A stretch of 8,757 bases of DNA from Desulfobacter sp. (GTDB lineage: Bacteria > Desulfobacterota > Desulfobacteria > Desulfobacterales > Desulfobacteraceae), in assembly GCA_030145005.1 (NCBI GenBank), contig JAQYWJ010000084.1:1-8757 (forward strand), read 5' to 3'. Positions within the stretch are counted from its first letter, which is position 1, and each line of letters begins with the position of its first letter. The translations under genes and the position numbers were made by a program. Below are positions 1 to 7,650 of the stretch, one piece after another. Below the pieces are notes generated by a model that was not told where the DNA came from, made no database searches, and worked only from the letters and a program-made list of their open reading frames with translations.

Positions 1-304
1 CTTCGCCAACGGGGACGGAAGCGATACGGTCGGTTCTTTTAACCAGGTCGCCTTCTTTGATAACCTTGTCATCACCAAGAATAGCAACACCGACGTTGTC
101 TTCTTCAAGGTTGAGTGCCAGCCCCAGAATACCGCCGGGAAATTCAACCAGCTCCATGGCCTTTACTTTTTCCAAACCATAAACACGGGCAATACCGTCA
201 CCCGCTGACAGAACGACACCTGTTTCGCTCAGATCAACCTGCGCATCAAATCCTTTAATTTGATCTTTTATAATCTGGCTTATTTCTTCTGCTTTAATTT
301 CCAT
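1..304 (-). CDS. atpA: F1 ATP synthase alpha subunit, N-terminal part (runs off left edge)
   Basis: The first 101 residues of the alpha subunit of F1Fo ATP synthase, the non-catalytic nucleotide-binding subunit of the alpha3beta3 head on the cytoplasmic side of the membrane. The visible part starts [16 protein letters not shown], which in this family forms the N-terminal helix that contacts delta. It continues into the beta-barrel domain with the family hallmarks [12 protein letters not shown] (residues 33-44) and [15 protein letters not shown] (50-64), and reaches RIASVPVGE at the edge. The Walker A region and the rest of the protein lie outside the window. The ATG at 304 shares its A with the atpH stop (TAATG). 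An AGGTGAG-like Shine-Dalgarno sequence lies about 8 bases upstream, inside the end of atpH, so translation is probably coupled. No frame break is seen. Confidence 0.97.
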   Translation of the reverse strand, partial: MEIKAEEISQIIKDQIKGFDAQVDLSETGVVLSAGDGIARVYGLEKVKAMELVEFPGGILGLALNLEEDNVGVAILGDDKVIKEGDLVKRTDRIASVPVGE

Positions 305-855
305 TATAAACTCTCACCTTTTTTTAAAGTTTCCCTCATATTGATCAGCTGGGTTTTTACGCTGCCGTCAAGAACAAGATCGCCGATTTTTGTGATAATA
401 CCGCCGATAAGACTTGAATCCTTTTGAACATCAAGCACAACGGTTTTACCGGTTTTCTTAGTCAAAGACTTCTGAATTTTATTAATGTTTGTCTTGGACA
501 GGTTCGTGGCGGCCACAACACTTGCCCTGACAACACCCTTAAGTTCATCAGCCATTGCATTATAATAGATAGCAATGTCTCTGAGAAAACCGATCCTGCC
601 TTTATCAAAAAGCAATGACAAAAAAGAATTCATCACTTTTGAAAAACCTGCAGCAGCAATTACCGACTCAAGAAGCTTTTTACGATCACTTTTTCTGATT
701 AGCGGGTTGGTAAGGGCCTGTTCAAACCCCTGCTGGGAATCTAAAAGCCCAACCATTGCGGAAAGTTCATTATTGTACCCGTCCGCCTGACCATCCTCCT
801 GGCCTATAAAAATTAACGCCTTGGCATAACGCCTTGAAACTGCAAGATTCTTCAT
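304..855 (-). CDS. atpH: F1 ATP synthase delta subunit (OSCP family)
   Basis: Delta subunit of F1Fo ATP synthase, which caps the alpha3beta3 head and ties it to the peripheral b stalk. It has 183 residues, the usual size. The N-terminal helical domain begins [18 protein letters not shown], close to the family pattern xxRYAKAL. The mid-protein region [20 protein letters not shown] matches the conserved helix before the C-terminal domain. The C-terminus carries the family signature [20 protein letters not shown] (about 148-167). The ATG at 855 shares its A with the atpF stop (TAATG), and GGAGG lies 4 bases upstream, at 864-860 within atpF. The gene ends in a second TAATG with atpA. It is intact, and identity is secure from motifs and gene order. 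Confidence 0.97.
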   Translation of the reverse strand: MKNLAVSRRYAKALIFIGQEDGQADGYNNELSAMVGLLDSQQGFEQALTNPLIRKSDRKKLLESVIAAAGFSKVMNSFLSLLFDKGRIGFLRDIAIYYNAMADELKGVVRASVVAATNLSKTNINKIQKSLTKKTGKTVVLDVQKDSSLIGGIITKIGDLVLDGSVKTQLINMRETLKKGESL

Positions 856-1448
856 TATGCCTCCACCTTTTTCAAGTATTCATCGACCAGACGGTTCTGA
901 TCCTGGGTTGTGATGGATTTTTTAATGAGCGCCTGTGCCTGCTCCATTGCACGATCCACAACTTCCTGCTTAAGAACCGTTTTTGCAGCTTTGAACTCTT
1001 GTTCGATATTGCGTTTTGCCATATCTTCGAGTTTTTCAGCCTGGGCTTCAGCCTCTTCGAGAATTCTTTTTTTGGCCTCTTCACCCTGTTTGATGTAATC
1101 CTCAACAATCTTTTCAGATTCCTGTTCAAGATTTCTAAACCGGGCTTCGTATTCGGCAAGTTTTTTCTCTGCGTCGGCTTTTTTCTGTTCCAGGTCTGTC
1201 AATTCTTCTTCAATCCCCTTTGTACGGGAAGAAAAGAACTGCGCCACCGGCTTTTTAGCGATGAAAAAGCAGCCAAGCGCAAGGAGAACGAAGTTGAGCA
1301 CTTTCCAGGTATCAACATCCTTCCATGCGTTGTGATGGACTGCTTCACCGTTACCGCCGCCGGAAGCCCAGACCACTGTCGCACCAGCCACAAGGGCGAC
1401 GACAGTTGCGGAAACCTTAAGGTGTTTTTTCCAATCAATTTTTTTCAT
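855..1448 (-). CDS. atpF: Fo ATP synthase b subunit with signal-peptide-like N-terminal extension
   Basis: One of two b-type peripheral stalk subunits of the Fo sector. The protein has 197 residues from the chosen start, longer than the ~156 typical of enterobacterial b. Residues 1-29 look like a signal peptide or extra membrane anchor: basic MKKIDWKKHLK, a hydrophobic stretch about 12-27, then WAS followed by a Gly-rich linker. A second hydrophobic segment (about 48-64, WKVLNFVLLALGCFFIA) is the expected b membrane helix, followed by a long charged coiled-coil-like stalk (from about 75 to the end). The ATG at 1448 is preferred over the ATG two codons upstream at 1454. It forms a TAATG overlap with atpF' and lies 7 bases after GGGAGGG, while the upstream ATG would sit only 1 base from it. 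The function call is secure; cleavage of the N-terminus is inference. Confidence 0.93.
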   Translation of the reverse strand: MKKIDWKKHLKVSATVVALVAGATVVWASGGGNGEAVHHNAWKDVDTWKVLNFVLLALGCFFIAKKPVAQFFSSRTKGIEEELTDLEQKKADAEKKLAEYEARFRNLEQESEKIVEDYIKQGEEAKKRILEEAEAQAEKLEDMAKRNIEQEFKAAKTVLKQEVVDRAMEQAQALIKKSITTQDQNRLVDEYLKKVEA

Positions 1449-1879
1449 TAACATGCCCTCCCAAGAATCTTTTCGCCGATGGCTTTGGCATATACCTCAA
1501 CCTCGGCCTCAAGTGCTTTGCGGGCCTGTTCGGTTTCTTCAGCCACCTGTGCCTTGATTTGGGCAAAGTTAGCCTGCGCTTTCTGATTGATCCGGGTAAT
1601 AATTTCCTTCTCCTGAGCAGACGCCTCCTCGATGAACACCTCTTTTTGCTTGAGGCCTTCACCCCTTGCCTGTCTTAACCCTTCTTTGTAATCATCCTTT
1701 TGTTTTTCAAGATCATCCGAGGCTCTTTCAACACCTGAACTTAAGGTGCCGACCTTGGCTTTTCTTTCGAGAATGACATTTCGAATGGGTTTGAACAGAA
1801 CCAGGTTGAGGAGGAATAGCAGGACAAGAAAATTGACCATCTGATATACTGCTGATATATCAGGAATCACAGTTATCAT
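1448..1879 (-). CDS. atpF': Fo ATP synthase b' subunit (second b-type stalk subunit)
   Basis: First gene of the visible ATP synthase operon. It encodes a 143-residue b-type subunit, shorter than the b protein next to it and without its N-terminal extension; homologues are also named atpX or atpF2. A short N-terminus (MITVIPDISAVYQM) leads into one hydrophobic helix (about 13-30). This is followed by the b-family junction LFKPIRNVILERK (28-40) and a charged, Ala/Glu/Gln-rich coiled coil to the end. Together with b it would form a heterodimeric stalk holding the F1 head against rotation, as in b/b' enzymes of cyanobacteria, purple bacteria and many Desulfobacterota. The ATG at 1879 follows a strong GGAGGA motif by a few bases. 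The stop overlaps atpF as TAATG. The pair of adjacent, dissimilar b-type genes supports b/b' rather than a duplicate. Confidence 0.92.
   Translation of the reverse strand: MITVIPDISAVYQMVNFLVLLFLLNLVLFKPIRNVILERKAKVGTLSSGVERASDDLEKQKDDYKEGLRQARGEGLKQKEVFIEEASAQEKEIITRINQKAQANFAQIKAQVAEETEQARKALEAEVEVYAKAIGEKILGRAC
1456..1462 (-). promoter_or_regulatory. Ribosome binding site that decides the atpF start
   Basis: The minus strand reads GGGAGGG, then a 7-base spacer, then the ATG at 1448. The motif is encoded by the last codons of atpF' (Leu-Gly-Arg-Ala-Cys). Its spacing supports the ATG in the TAATG overlap and argues against the in-frame ATG at 1454, which is almost adjacent to the motif. Confidence 0.7.
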
Positions 1880-1920
1880 AAAATTCCTCCGCCAGTTAAT
1901 AATTACAAAAAAATCAACTA

Positions 1921-1949
1921 CTTATATCCTATTGGCTGAAATCACTCGG
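1921..1949 (-). promoter_or_regulatory. Candidate atp operon promoter, proximal
   Basis: On the minus strand TATAAG (1926-1921) matches five of six bases of a sigma70 -10 box. The hexamer 17 bases upstream, CCGAGT (1949-1944), is a poor -35. Transcription would start near 1914 and give a leader of about 35 bases, with the GGAGGA ribosome site just before atpF'. It is plausible by position but unproven. Confidence 0.35.
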
Positions 1950-1981
1950 ATTCCGCCTAAATGCTTAGAATGATCGAGATT

Positions 1982-2010
1982 TGAGTACCATCCAGTAAGC
2001 TTTTTGTCAA
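1982..2010 (-). promoter_or_regulatory. Candidate atp operon promoter, distal
   Basis: A perfect TTGACA -35 lies on the minus strand at 2010-2005. After a 17-base spacer the -10 position reads TACTCA (1987-1982), which matches the consensus at only two positions. A TGG just before it is a weak extended -10 feature. The site falls in the only long gap ahead of the atp genes, so it could be a regulated or alternative start. Confidence is low because of the -10. Confidence 0.3.
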
Positions 2011-2040
2011 CACAGAATACAGCAATTCTAAATAGTATTT

Positions 2041-2077
2041 AAACGAAAAGTCACCCATCTGCGCCTTGCATATGGGC
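2041..2077 (-). terminator. Weak terminator-like hairpin after rodA
   Basis: On the minus strand GCCCAT (2077-2072) can pair with ATGGGT (2058-2053). The intervening bases can add a short inner GC pair, and GACTTTTCGTTT follows as an imperfect T-rich tail. This would be a leaky intrinsic terminator about 60 bases past the rodA stop. The stem is short, so read-through from the mre operon into atp is possible. I see no better terminator in the 258-base gap (1880-2137). The rest of that gap holds the two candidate promoters and a small GA repeat. Confidence 0.35.
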
Positions 2078-2137
2078 AATTTTTCACCCAAACACGGGTT
2101 TTCGGTCAGGCACTAACATAGAGAGAGAGAACAGGGT

Positions 2138-3247
2138 TCAGGCCGTGTTGAATTTTCGCATGCTGATATTCAGCAAAATACCAAAGCCGACCATGTTGGT
2201 CACAACCGAGGATCCCCCATAGGAAACCAGGGGTAAAGGCACCCCGACCACAGGCATCAGGCCCATAACCATGCCGACATTGATAAAAATCTGCCAAAAT
2301 ATCATAATGGTAATACCCATCGCCAAAAGGGAGCCAAACATATTTCGGCAATTATAAGAAATATTCACCCCCAAAAACAGCAAAAGAAAGTAGAGGGTCA
2401 GTAGCACAGCACACCCCAAAAGCCCCCACTCTTCGGCCAATACGGAAAGAATAAAATCCGTATGCTGTTCAGGCAAAAAATTTAAAGCATTCTGGGTCCC
2501 ATGGAGAAACCCCTTCCCGGTAAGCATGCCGGAACCTATGGCAATCTTGGACTGGATGATGTGATAACCTGCACCAAGGGGGTCCCGCTCAGGATTCAAA
2601 AAGGTTAAAATCCTGTCCTTCTGATAATCCTTAAGACCAAAAAACCATACCAGGGGAACCAGAGAGAGCCCCGCCCCCCCCAGAATGAATAAAACTTTTT
2701 TTTCGACTTTTACAAATATAGTAAGACAGCCGGCAATAAGCAGAAGCAAAAGCCCTGTACCAAGATCGGGCTGGATAAAGATGAGGCCAAAGGGGATAAT
2801 ACATAAAATCGCAGGCTTAATCAGATGCCTGAAGCCTAAACCTTCGGGACTGATACTATCTGCGAACACCGAAGCCAGGCTGATTATCAAAGAAATTTTC
2901 ATCAATTCCGAGGTCTGTATCCGAACAGGACCCAACACCAGCCAGCGCTGGGAACCGCCGCCGGTATGCCCCACAAGCCAGGTGGCCACCAAAAGTCCGA
3001 CACATGCGGCATATATAAGGAAATGTAATTTGGCAAACTCTTTAAAATCAATGACAAGACAGCCCATCATGATGACAAACCCAACGGCAAGCCAGACAAC
3101 CTGTCTTTTAAACAGGGGATGCAGGTCAGTTCCGGCATATCCGGCTGTCACCGCCGAATAAAGGATGGTCAGCCCCAAAATGCAAATAAAGAAAATAACT
3201 AAAAGAAATCCCCAGTCAAAATTTGATACGAGACGGCGGTCAAACAT
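2138..3247 (-). CDS. rodA: SEDS peptidoglycan glycosyltransferase RodA
   Basis: RodA polymerises lipid II into glycan strands on the outer face of the inner membrane, working with PBP2 in the elongation complex. From the ATG at 3247 it has 369 residues, almost exactly the E. coli length, and is a multi-pass membrane protein. Family hallmarks are GGGSQRWLVLGPVRIQTSELMK (about 97-117), IQPDLGTGLLLL (158-169), LPEQHTDFILSVLAEEWG (258-275) with Asp264 at the position of the essential catalytic aspartate, and VGVPLPLVSYGGSS (334-347). An in-frame start at 3319 would add 24 residues that overlap mrdA and do not look like RodA. The ATG at 3247 lies 4 bases after the mrdA stop and 7 bases after a GGAG site, so it is preferred. 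The coding sequence contains a G8 and an A8 run close together (2674-2703) but stays in frame. Confidence 0.96.
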   Translation of the reverse strand: MFDRRLVSNFDWGFLLVIFFICILGLTILYSAVTAGYAGTDLHPLFKRQVVWLAVGFVIMMGCLVIDFKEFAKLHFLIYAACVGLLVATWLVGHTGGGSQRWLVLGPVRIQTSELMKISLIISLASVFADSISPEGLGFRHLIKPAILCIIPFGLIFIQPDLGTGLLLLLIAGCLTIFVKVEKKVLFILGGAGLSLVPLVWFFGLKDYQKDRILTFLNPERDPLGAGYHIIQSKIAIGSGMLTGKGFLHGTQNALNFLPEQHTDFILSVLAEEWGLLGCAVLLTLYFLLLFLGVNISYNCRNMFGSLLAMGITIMIFWQIFINVGMVMGLMPVVGVPLPLVSYGGSSVVTNMVGFGILLNISMRKFNTA

Positions 3248-3251
3248 TTTT

Positions 3252-5117
3252 TCACTCCACATGTGCCTGGTCGTGCTTGACCACGGCAGTTGGGACTTCA
3301 GGGTCCTCGAGATAGGCATGAATCAGCTCTCTTGCAACGGGAGCAGCCGCACTGGAGCCATGCTCCCCATGTTCAATGATCACGGCAATGGCTATTTTAG
3401 GGTTCTGTGCAGGCGCATAACAGACAAACCAGGCATGATCCTGGAGGGTGCGCCTCAGTTTTTTGTTATTAAATTTTTCCCCGGCTTTGCGGGAAAAAAC
3501 CTGTGCAGTACCTGTTTTTCCGGCGATTTGAATGCCGGGAAGACGGATGCGCCGGGCAGTGCCATGGTTGCCATGAACAACTTCTAAAAGCCCTTGTCGC
3601 ACAACAGCCAAATTTTTTTTAGACGCCGGCAACCCACCGGTAATATCGGGTTCAATTTCCCTTATCACCTGCCCTTTTGCATCCTGAACGGATCTGACAA
3701 GCCTTGGCCGATAAAGGGTCCCATTATTCCCAACCGCAGAAATGAACACCGCCATCTGCAAAGGGGTAACCAGATTAAACCCCTGGCCGATACTGATGGA
3801 CAGGGTTTCACCAGCCTGCCAGGGCTCCTTGAACCGCTTTTTTTTCCATGCTGAAGTGGGGATCAAACCTGGGCGCTCATGGGTCAGACGAATGCCGGTC
3901 AACCGCCCCAGACCAGAGCCATGTGCATACCTTGCCAGGGCATTGACCCCAACTTTTTCGCCGGTCTGATAAAAAAACACATCGCAGGACTGGGCAATGG
4001 CATCCACAACATTTAAATTGCCATGTCCGTATCTATTCCAACAATGGTAGCGCCGATTGCCAAACTTATAAAATCCCGGGCAGAAAAAGGTTGAATTGCG
4101 GTCAATGACCTTTTCTTCAAGCCCTGCCAGGGCCGTGATAGTTTTATATGTGGACGCCGGGGGATATTCCGCCTGAATAGCCTTGTTGTTCATGGGTCTG
4201 CCCGGATCATCTCGTAAGGCCTGCCATTTCTTGCTGGAGATACCGCCAATAAAATCATTCTGGTCAAAACTGGGCGATGATGCCATAACCAGCACATCTC
4301 CGTTTGAAGGGTCAAGGGCCACAACGGCCCCATCATTCTCCCCAAGCAAGCTTTCAGCCTTTTGCTGAAGTGATAGATCCATTGTCAGGACCAAATCCTT
4401 TCCGGAAACAGGTTCCACAGTCTTCAGTATTTTTATCACCCGGCCGTTTACGTCCACTTCGACCTGGTGCCCCCCCCTTTTGCCCTGCAGATCCGCCTCA
4501 AAGCTTTTTTCAATCCCGTACCGACCAATGGAGTCTCCGGATCTGACATTAGGAAATTTACCGGAAGCCAATTCTTCCTTATTGATCTCGCCAAGATAGC
4601 CGATAAGATGGGCAGCGGTTTTCTTATGGATATAATTCCTGGTGGGTTCAATATCAATGTGAATACCGGGCAGATCAAACTGATGGGCCTCTATGACCGC
4701 AAGCAGATCCCTTGTTATGTCCCGTTTAAGGACAAGTGGTTTGTAAAACGCCGCTCTCCCCGCTTTTTTTATGCTTGCCGTCAGGTCTTCATAGGAATCG
4801 CCGGTCAGTTCAGCCAGGCGCTCAAGGGTTTCCTTCAGGGGTTTGGCATCCTCCAGTACAATGGTCAAGTCAAAGGCCGGCCGGTTGTCCACGAGAAGAT
4901 TATGATGGCGGTCATAAATCAGCCCCCTGGATGATTTTATACTTTTAAGCCGGACGCAATTGGTCATTGAGAGCCGCCGATACTCTTCCCCATGAATCAT
5001 CTGAAGATAAACAAGCCTTAAAAAAAGAACGCCAAAAATAAAAACAATGCACAGACCGGCCCCTATATATCGATGCTTGATCCAATCCCTATCTGAATTT
5101 TTATTAATTACGCCCAC
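3252..5117 (-). CDS. mrdA: Penicillin-binding protein 2, elongation-specific transpeptidase
   Basis: Class B PBP that cross-links peptidoglycan during side-wall elongation, partner of RodA. It has 621 residues and one N-terminal membrane helix (about 18-40). The PBP dimerisation/pedestal domain (about 60-230) contains SSRGLIYDRHHNLLVDN and TRNYIHKKTAAHLIGYLG. The C-terminal transpeptidase domain has the three active-site motifs: STYK with catalytic Ser322 and Lys325, SCD at 377-379, and KTGTAQ starting at Lys534. The start is GTG at 5117, one base after the mreD stop (TAATGTG), with GAGGG just upstream; the first ATG lies beyond the membrane helix, so GTG is preferred. Cys346, Cys359, His365 and Cys378 are spaced like the zinc ligands described in Acinetobacter baumannii PBP2 and may bind metal. 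A G8 run occurs at 4470-4477; the frame is intact. Confidence 0.96.
   Translation of the reverse strand: MGVINKNSDRDWIKHRYIGAGLCIVFIFGVLFLRLVYLQMIHGEEYRRLSMTNCVRLKSIKSSRGLIYDRHHNLLVDNRPAFDLTIVLEDAKPLKETLERLAELTGDSYEDLTASIKKAGRAAFYKPLVLKRDITRDLLAVIEAHQFDLPGIHIDIEPTRNYIHKKTAAHLIGYLGEINKEELASGKFPNVRSGDSIGRYGIEKSFEADLQGKRGGHQVEVDVNGRVIKILKTVEPVSGKDLVLTMDLSLQQKAESLLGENDGAVVALDPSNGDVLVMASSPSFDQNDFIGGISSKKWQALRDDPGRPMNNKAIQAEYPPASTYKTITALAGLEEKVIDRNSTFFCPGFYKFGNRRYHCWNRYGHGNLNVVDAIAQSCDVFFYQTGEKVGVNALARYAHGSGLGRLTGIRLTHERPGLIPTSAWKKKRFKEPWQAGETLSISIGQGFNLVTPLQMAVFISAVGNNGTLYRPRLVRSVQDAKGQVIREIEPDITGGLPASKKNLAVVRQGLLEVVHGNHGTARRIRLPGIQIAGKTGTAQVFSRKAGEKFNNKKLRRTLQDHAWFVCYAPAQNPKIAIAVIIEHGEHGSSAAAPVARELIHAYLEDPEVPTAVVKHDQAHVE
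3255..3258 (-). promoter_or_regulatory. Ribosome binding site that decides the rodA start
   Basis: GGAG on the minus strand, 7 bases before the ATG at 3247. It is formed by the last codons of mrdA (GTG GAG TGA), so ribosomes finishing PBP2 would be in place to start RodA. It supports the 369-residue RodA over the longer version beginning at 3319. Confidence 0.65.
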
Positions 5118-5118
5118 A

Positions 5119-5652
5119 TTACCCTCTATATTTGCGAGCCATGTGCCGGCAGGACTGTTTTACGGCATGTAAAAATTTCTGGTGCACGATTCCCATAAAC
5201 CAGACGCCGATAGGAATACCGACAGCGGCCCAGAAGACCTGACCAATGCAAAGGCGGTAATCTGTAGCCGCAATTGCCTTGTGACCCTGGAACAGAAAAA
5301 CACTGAAGATAACCAGGCCCTGATAAATACAGGCGGATACAAGGCTGACAATAAAGACAAAAATAGCGCTGCGCTGAAAAACCAGTCGGCGCAGAAAAAA
5401 AATGATCAGGTAAATACACAGATACGCGGTGGTATGAAGTAAGAACGGTGAACCTGACAGGCTGTCCATGATGCTGCCGATGATTATAAGACAGAAAGGC
5501 ACACAGTAGCGTGGGGAAAAAAGGCTTAGGTACAATACATTGATGATCATCAAATCGAAACAGTAGGGAAACCAAAAAAAATCCGGGATAATGACAGTTT
5601 GAATGATAACCAGAAATAGGGTTAAAAAGAAAAAAAATATGAAATTCATCAT
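5119..5652 (-). CDS. mreD: Rod shape-determining membrane protein MreD
   Basis: Small integral membrane protein of the elongation complex, thought to bind MreC and help activate PBP2/RodA. It has 177 residues, normal for the family. About five hydrophobic segments are visible: near 3-22, 33-62 (probably two), 76-90, 95-122 and 135-153. The most recognisable motif is GSIMDSLSGSPFLLHTTAY (59-77), the MreD G-x-x-x-D-x-x-SGS pattern. The tail is short and basic (RHMARKYRG). The gene begins ATGATG (5652 or 5649; either could be used) 18 bases after mreC, with only a weak GGCGGA about 10 bases upstream. It ends one base before mrdA. MreD diverges strongly in sequence, so position between mreC and mrdA adds weight. 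Confidence 0.92.
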   Translation of the reverse strand: MMNFIFFFFLTLFLVIIQTVIIPDFFWFPYCFDLMIINVLYLSLFSPRYCVPFCLIIIGSIMDSLSGSPFLLHTTAYLCIYLIIFFLRRLVFQRSAIFVFIVSLVSACIYQGLVIFSVFLFQGHKAIAATDYRLCIGQVFWAAVGIPIGVWFMGIVHQKFLHAVKQSCRHMARKYRG

Positions 5653-5670
5653 ACTGGAAGCATCCGCCTG

Positions 5671-6483
5671 TCAATCGGCATTTTTATATACCAGCACTTC
5701 TTCAAGCTTGTCAAAATCTACAGCAGTTTTTATGATGATATCCTGGAACAGCTGGGAATGATTTTTTTTTACATCAAGTACCGTTCCGATTCTCAATCCT
5801 TTTGGGAATACCTGATCCAACCCTGAGGAGACAATAACCTGTCCTTGTTGCACCTGATCTTTTCTCAAAGTATATACAAAGGAACAGGTGTCTTCATTAT
5901 TGCCCTTGACCATGCCGCGAACCCGGGTCTCCTGGATCAGCGCGTCAACAGCTGAATTGCGGTCGGTAATCAGCAGCACCCGGGAAAAACGGCCGGACAC
6001 TTTAATAATTTGCCCTACGATTCCTTCTGACACCAGCACCGGAAGACCTTTGATGAACCCGTCTTTTTCACCCTTATCAATCATGATGGTTTTAAACCAG
6101 GGCGACGGATCCCGGGCAATCACCTGGGCTGCCACATAAGCCGCAGGCATTGAACTTTGGAAATTGACAAATTTCTTTAAACGGGCATTTTCAAGCTCAA
6201 GCTCTTTGCACCTGTTGGCTGTGTGTCGGGCCTTTGACACCTCACCTCTCAATGCCTGGTTCTCTTCCACGGCAAGCACACAGAAAAAATAGGTCTGCCA
6301 TACCGATTCAGTAAAACCGATAATACGGGAGGTCACAAACTGAAAAGGAGATGTAAGGGTTATGGCCAGTCTTTCAACACCACTATCCGGCAGGGTCTCC
6401 CGGCTGGACATGGTGATTACGGTAAGCGCCACCGCAATAAAAAAGCCCACGCCGACAATAATCATGATCCGCCTGGAAAACAT
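5671..6483 (-). CDS. mreC: Rod shape-determining protein MreC
   Basis: Bitopic inner-membrane protein whose periplasmic domain binds PBP2 and scaffolds the elongation complex. It has 270 residues: a short basic cytoplasmic start (MFSRR), a membrane helix (about 7-25), a coiled-coil region (about 70-106), and the paired beta-barrel MreC domain. Conserved stretches include VIARDPSPWFKTIMIDKGEKDG (121-142), LPVLVSEGIVGQIIKVS (147-163), LITDRNSAVDALI (171-183) and VSSGLDQVFPKGLRIGTV (218-235). It starts 5 bases after the mreB stop. The ribosome site AAAGG is very close to this ATG; an internal ATG at 6465 (Met7) is an alternative but would trim the basic head before the helix. A run of nine A (minus strand, 5770-5762) lies in the coding region without breaking the frame. 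Confidence 0.95.
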   Translation of the reverse strand: MFSRRIMIIVGVGFFIAVALTVITMSSRETLPDSGVERLAITLTSPFQFVTSRIIGFTESVWQTYFFCVLAVEENQALRGEVSKARHTANRCKELELENARLKKFVNFQSSMPAAYVAAQVIARDPSPWFKTIMIDKGEKDGFIKGLPVLVSEGIVGQIIKVSGRFSRVLLITDRNSAVDALIQETRVRGMVKGNNEDTCSFVYTLRKDQVQQGQVIVSSGLDQVFPKGLRIGTVLDVKKNHSQLFQDIIIKTAVDFDKLEEVLVYKNAD

Positions 6484-6488
6484 TACCT

Positions 6489-7568
<1,080 letters not shown>

Positions 7569-7589
7569 TTATCAAATAGATAATGAAAA

Positions 7590-7630
7590 AATACTGCTAA
7601 AAATATAGTTGCTAACAAACTTAGGTTTTT
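7590..7630 (-). promoter_or_regulatory. AT-rich upstream region of mreB with candidate promoter
   Basis: The 115-base gap between the serine hydrolase and mreB (7536-7650) is very AT-rich and is the likely place for the mre operon promoter. On the minus strand TATATT (7607-7602) fits five of six bases of a -10 box, but the -35 position reads only AAAAAC. A TTGTTA at 7618-7613 could be a -35 with TATTTT about 19 bases on. No clear terminator hairpin for the serine hydrolase is seen, so read-through into mreB cannot be excluded. Confidence 0.25.
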
Positions 7631-7650
7631 TTTACAAGAATAAAAGTGTT

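Noticed and set aside
834..1451. Plus-strand open frame of 205 codons opposite atpF, rich in Phe and Leu
   Set aside because: It lies exactly antisense to the b subunit coiled coil. Lys/Glu-rich codons read in reverse give Phe/Leu-rich sequence without stops. It has no ribosome site and no family motif.
2121..2130. GA dinucleotide repeat (five units) just past the rodA stop
   Set aside because: Too short to be a meaningful repeat element. It might vary in length between strains but does not touch a gene.
3248..3319. Longer RodA starting at 3319
   Set aside because: The extra 24 residues overlap the end of mrdA in another frame and do not resemble RodA. The ATG at 3247 has a well-spaced GGAG and gives the family length.
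4470..4477. G8 run in mrdA as a sign of a broken gene or sequencing error
   Set aside because: The frame stays open on both sides and all motifs from the membrane helix to KTGT follow in order, so the gene is intact as given.
5126..5674. Second minus-strand frame of 182 codons overlapping mreD
   Set aside because: It is the neighbouring frame of mreD. Its product is a His/Tyr/Cys-rich mix without membrane segments, while the mreD frame shows the SGS motif and proper hydrophobic helices.
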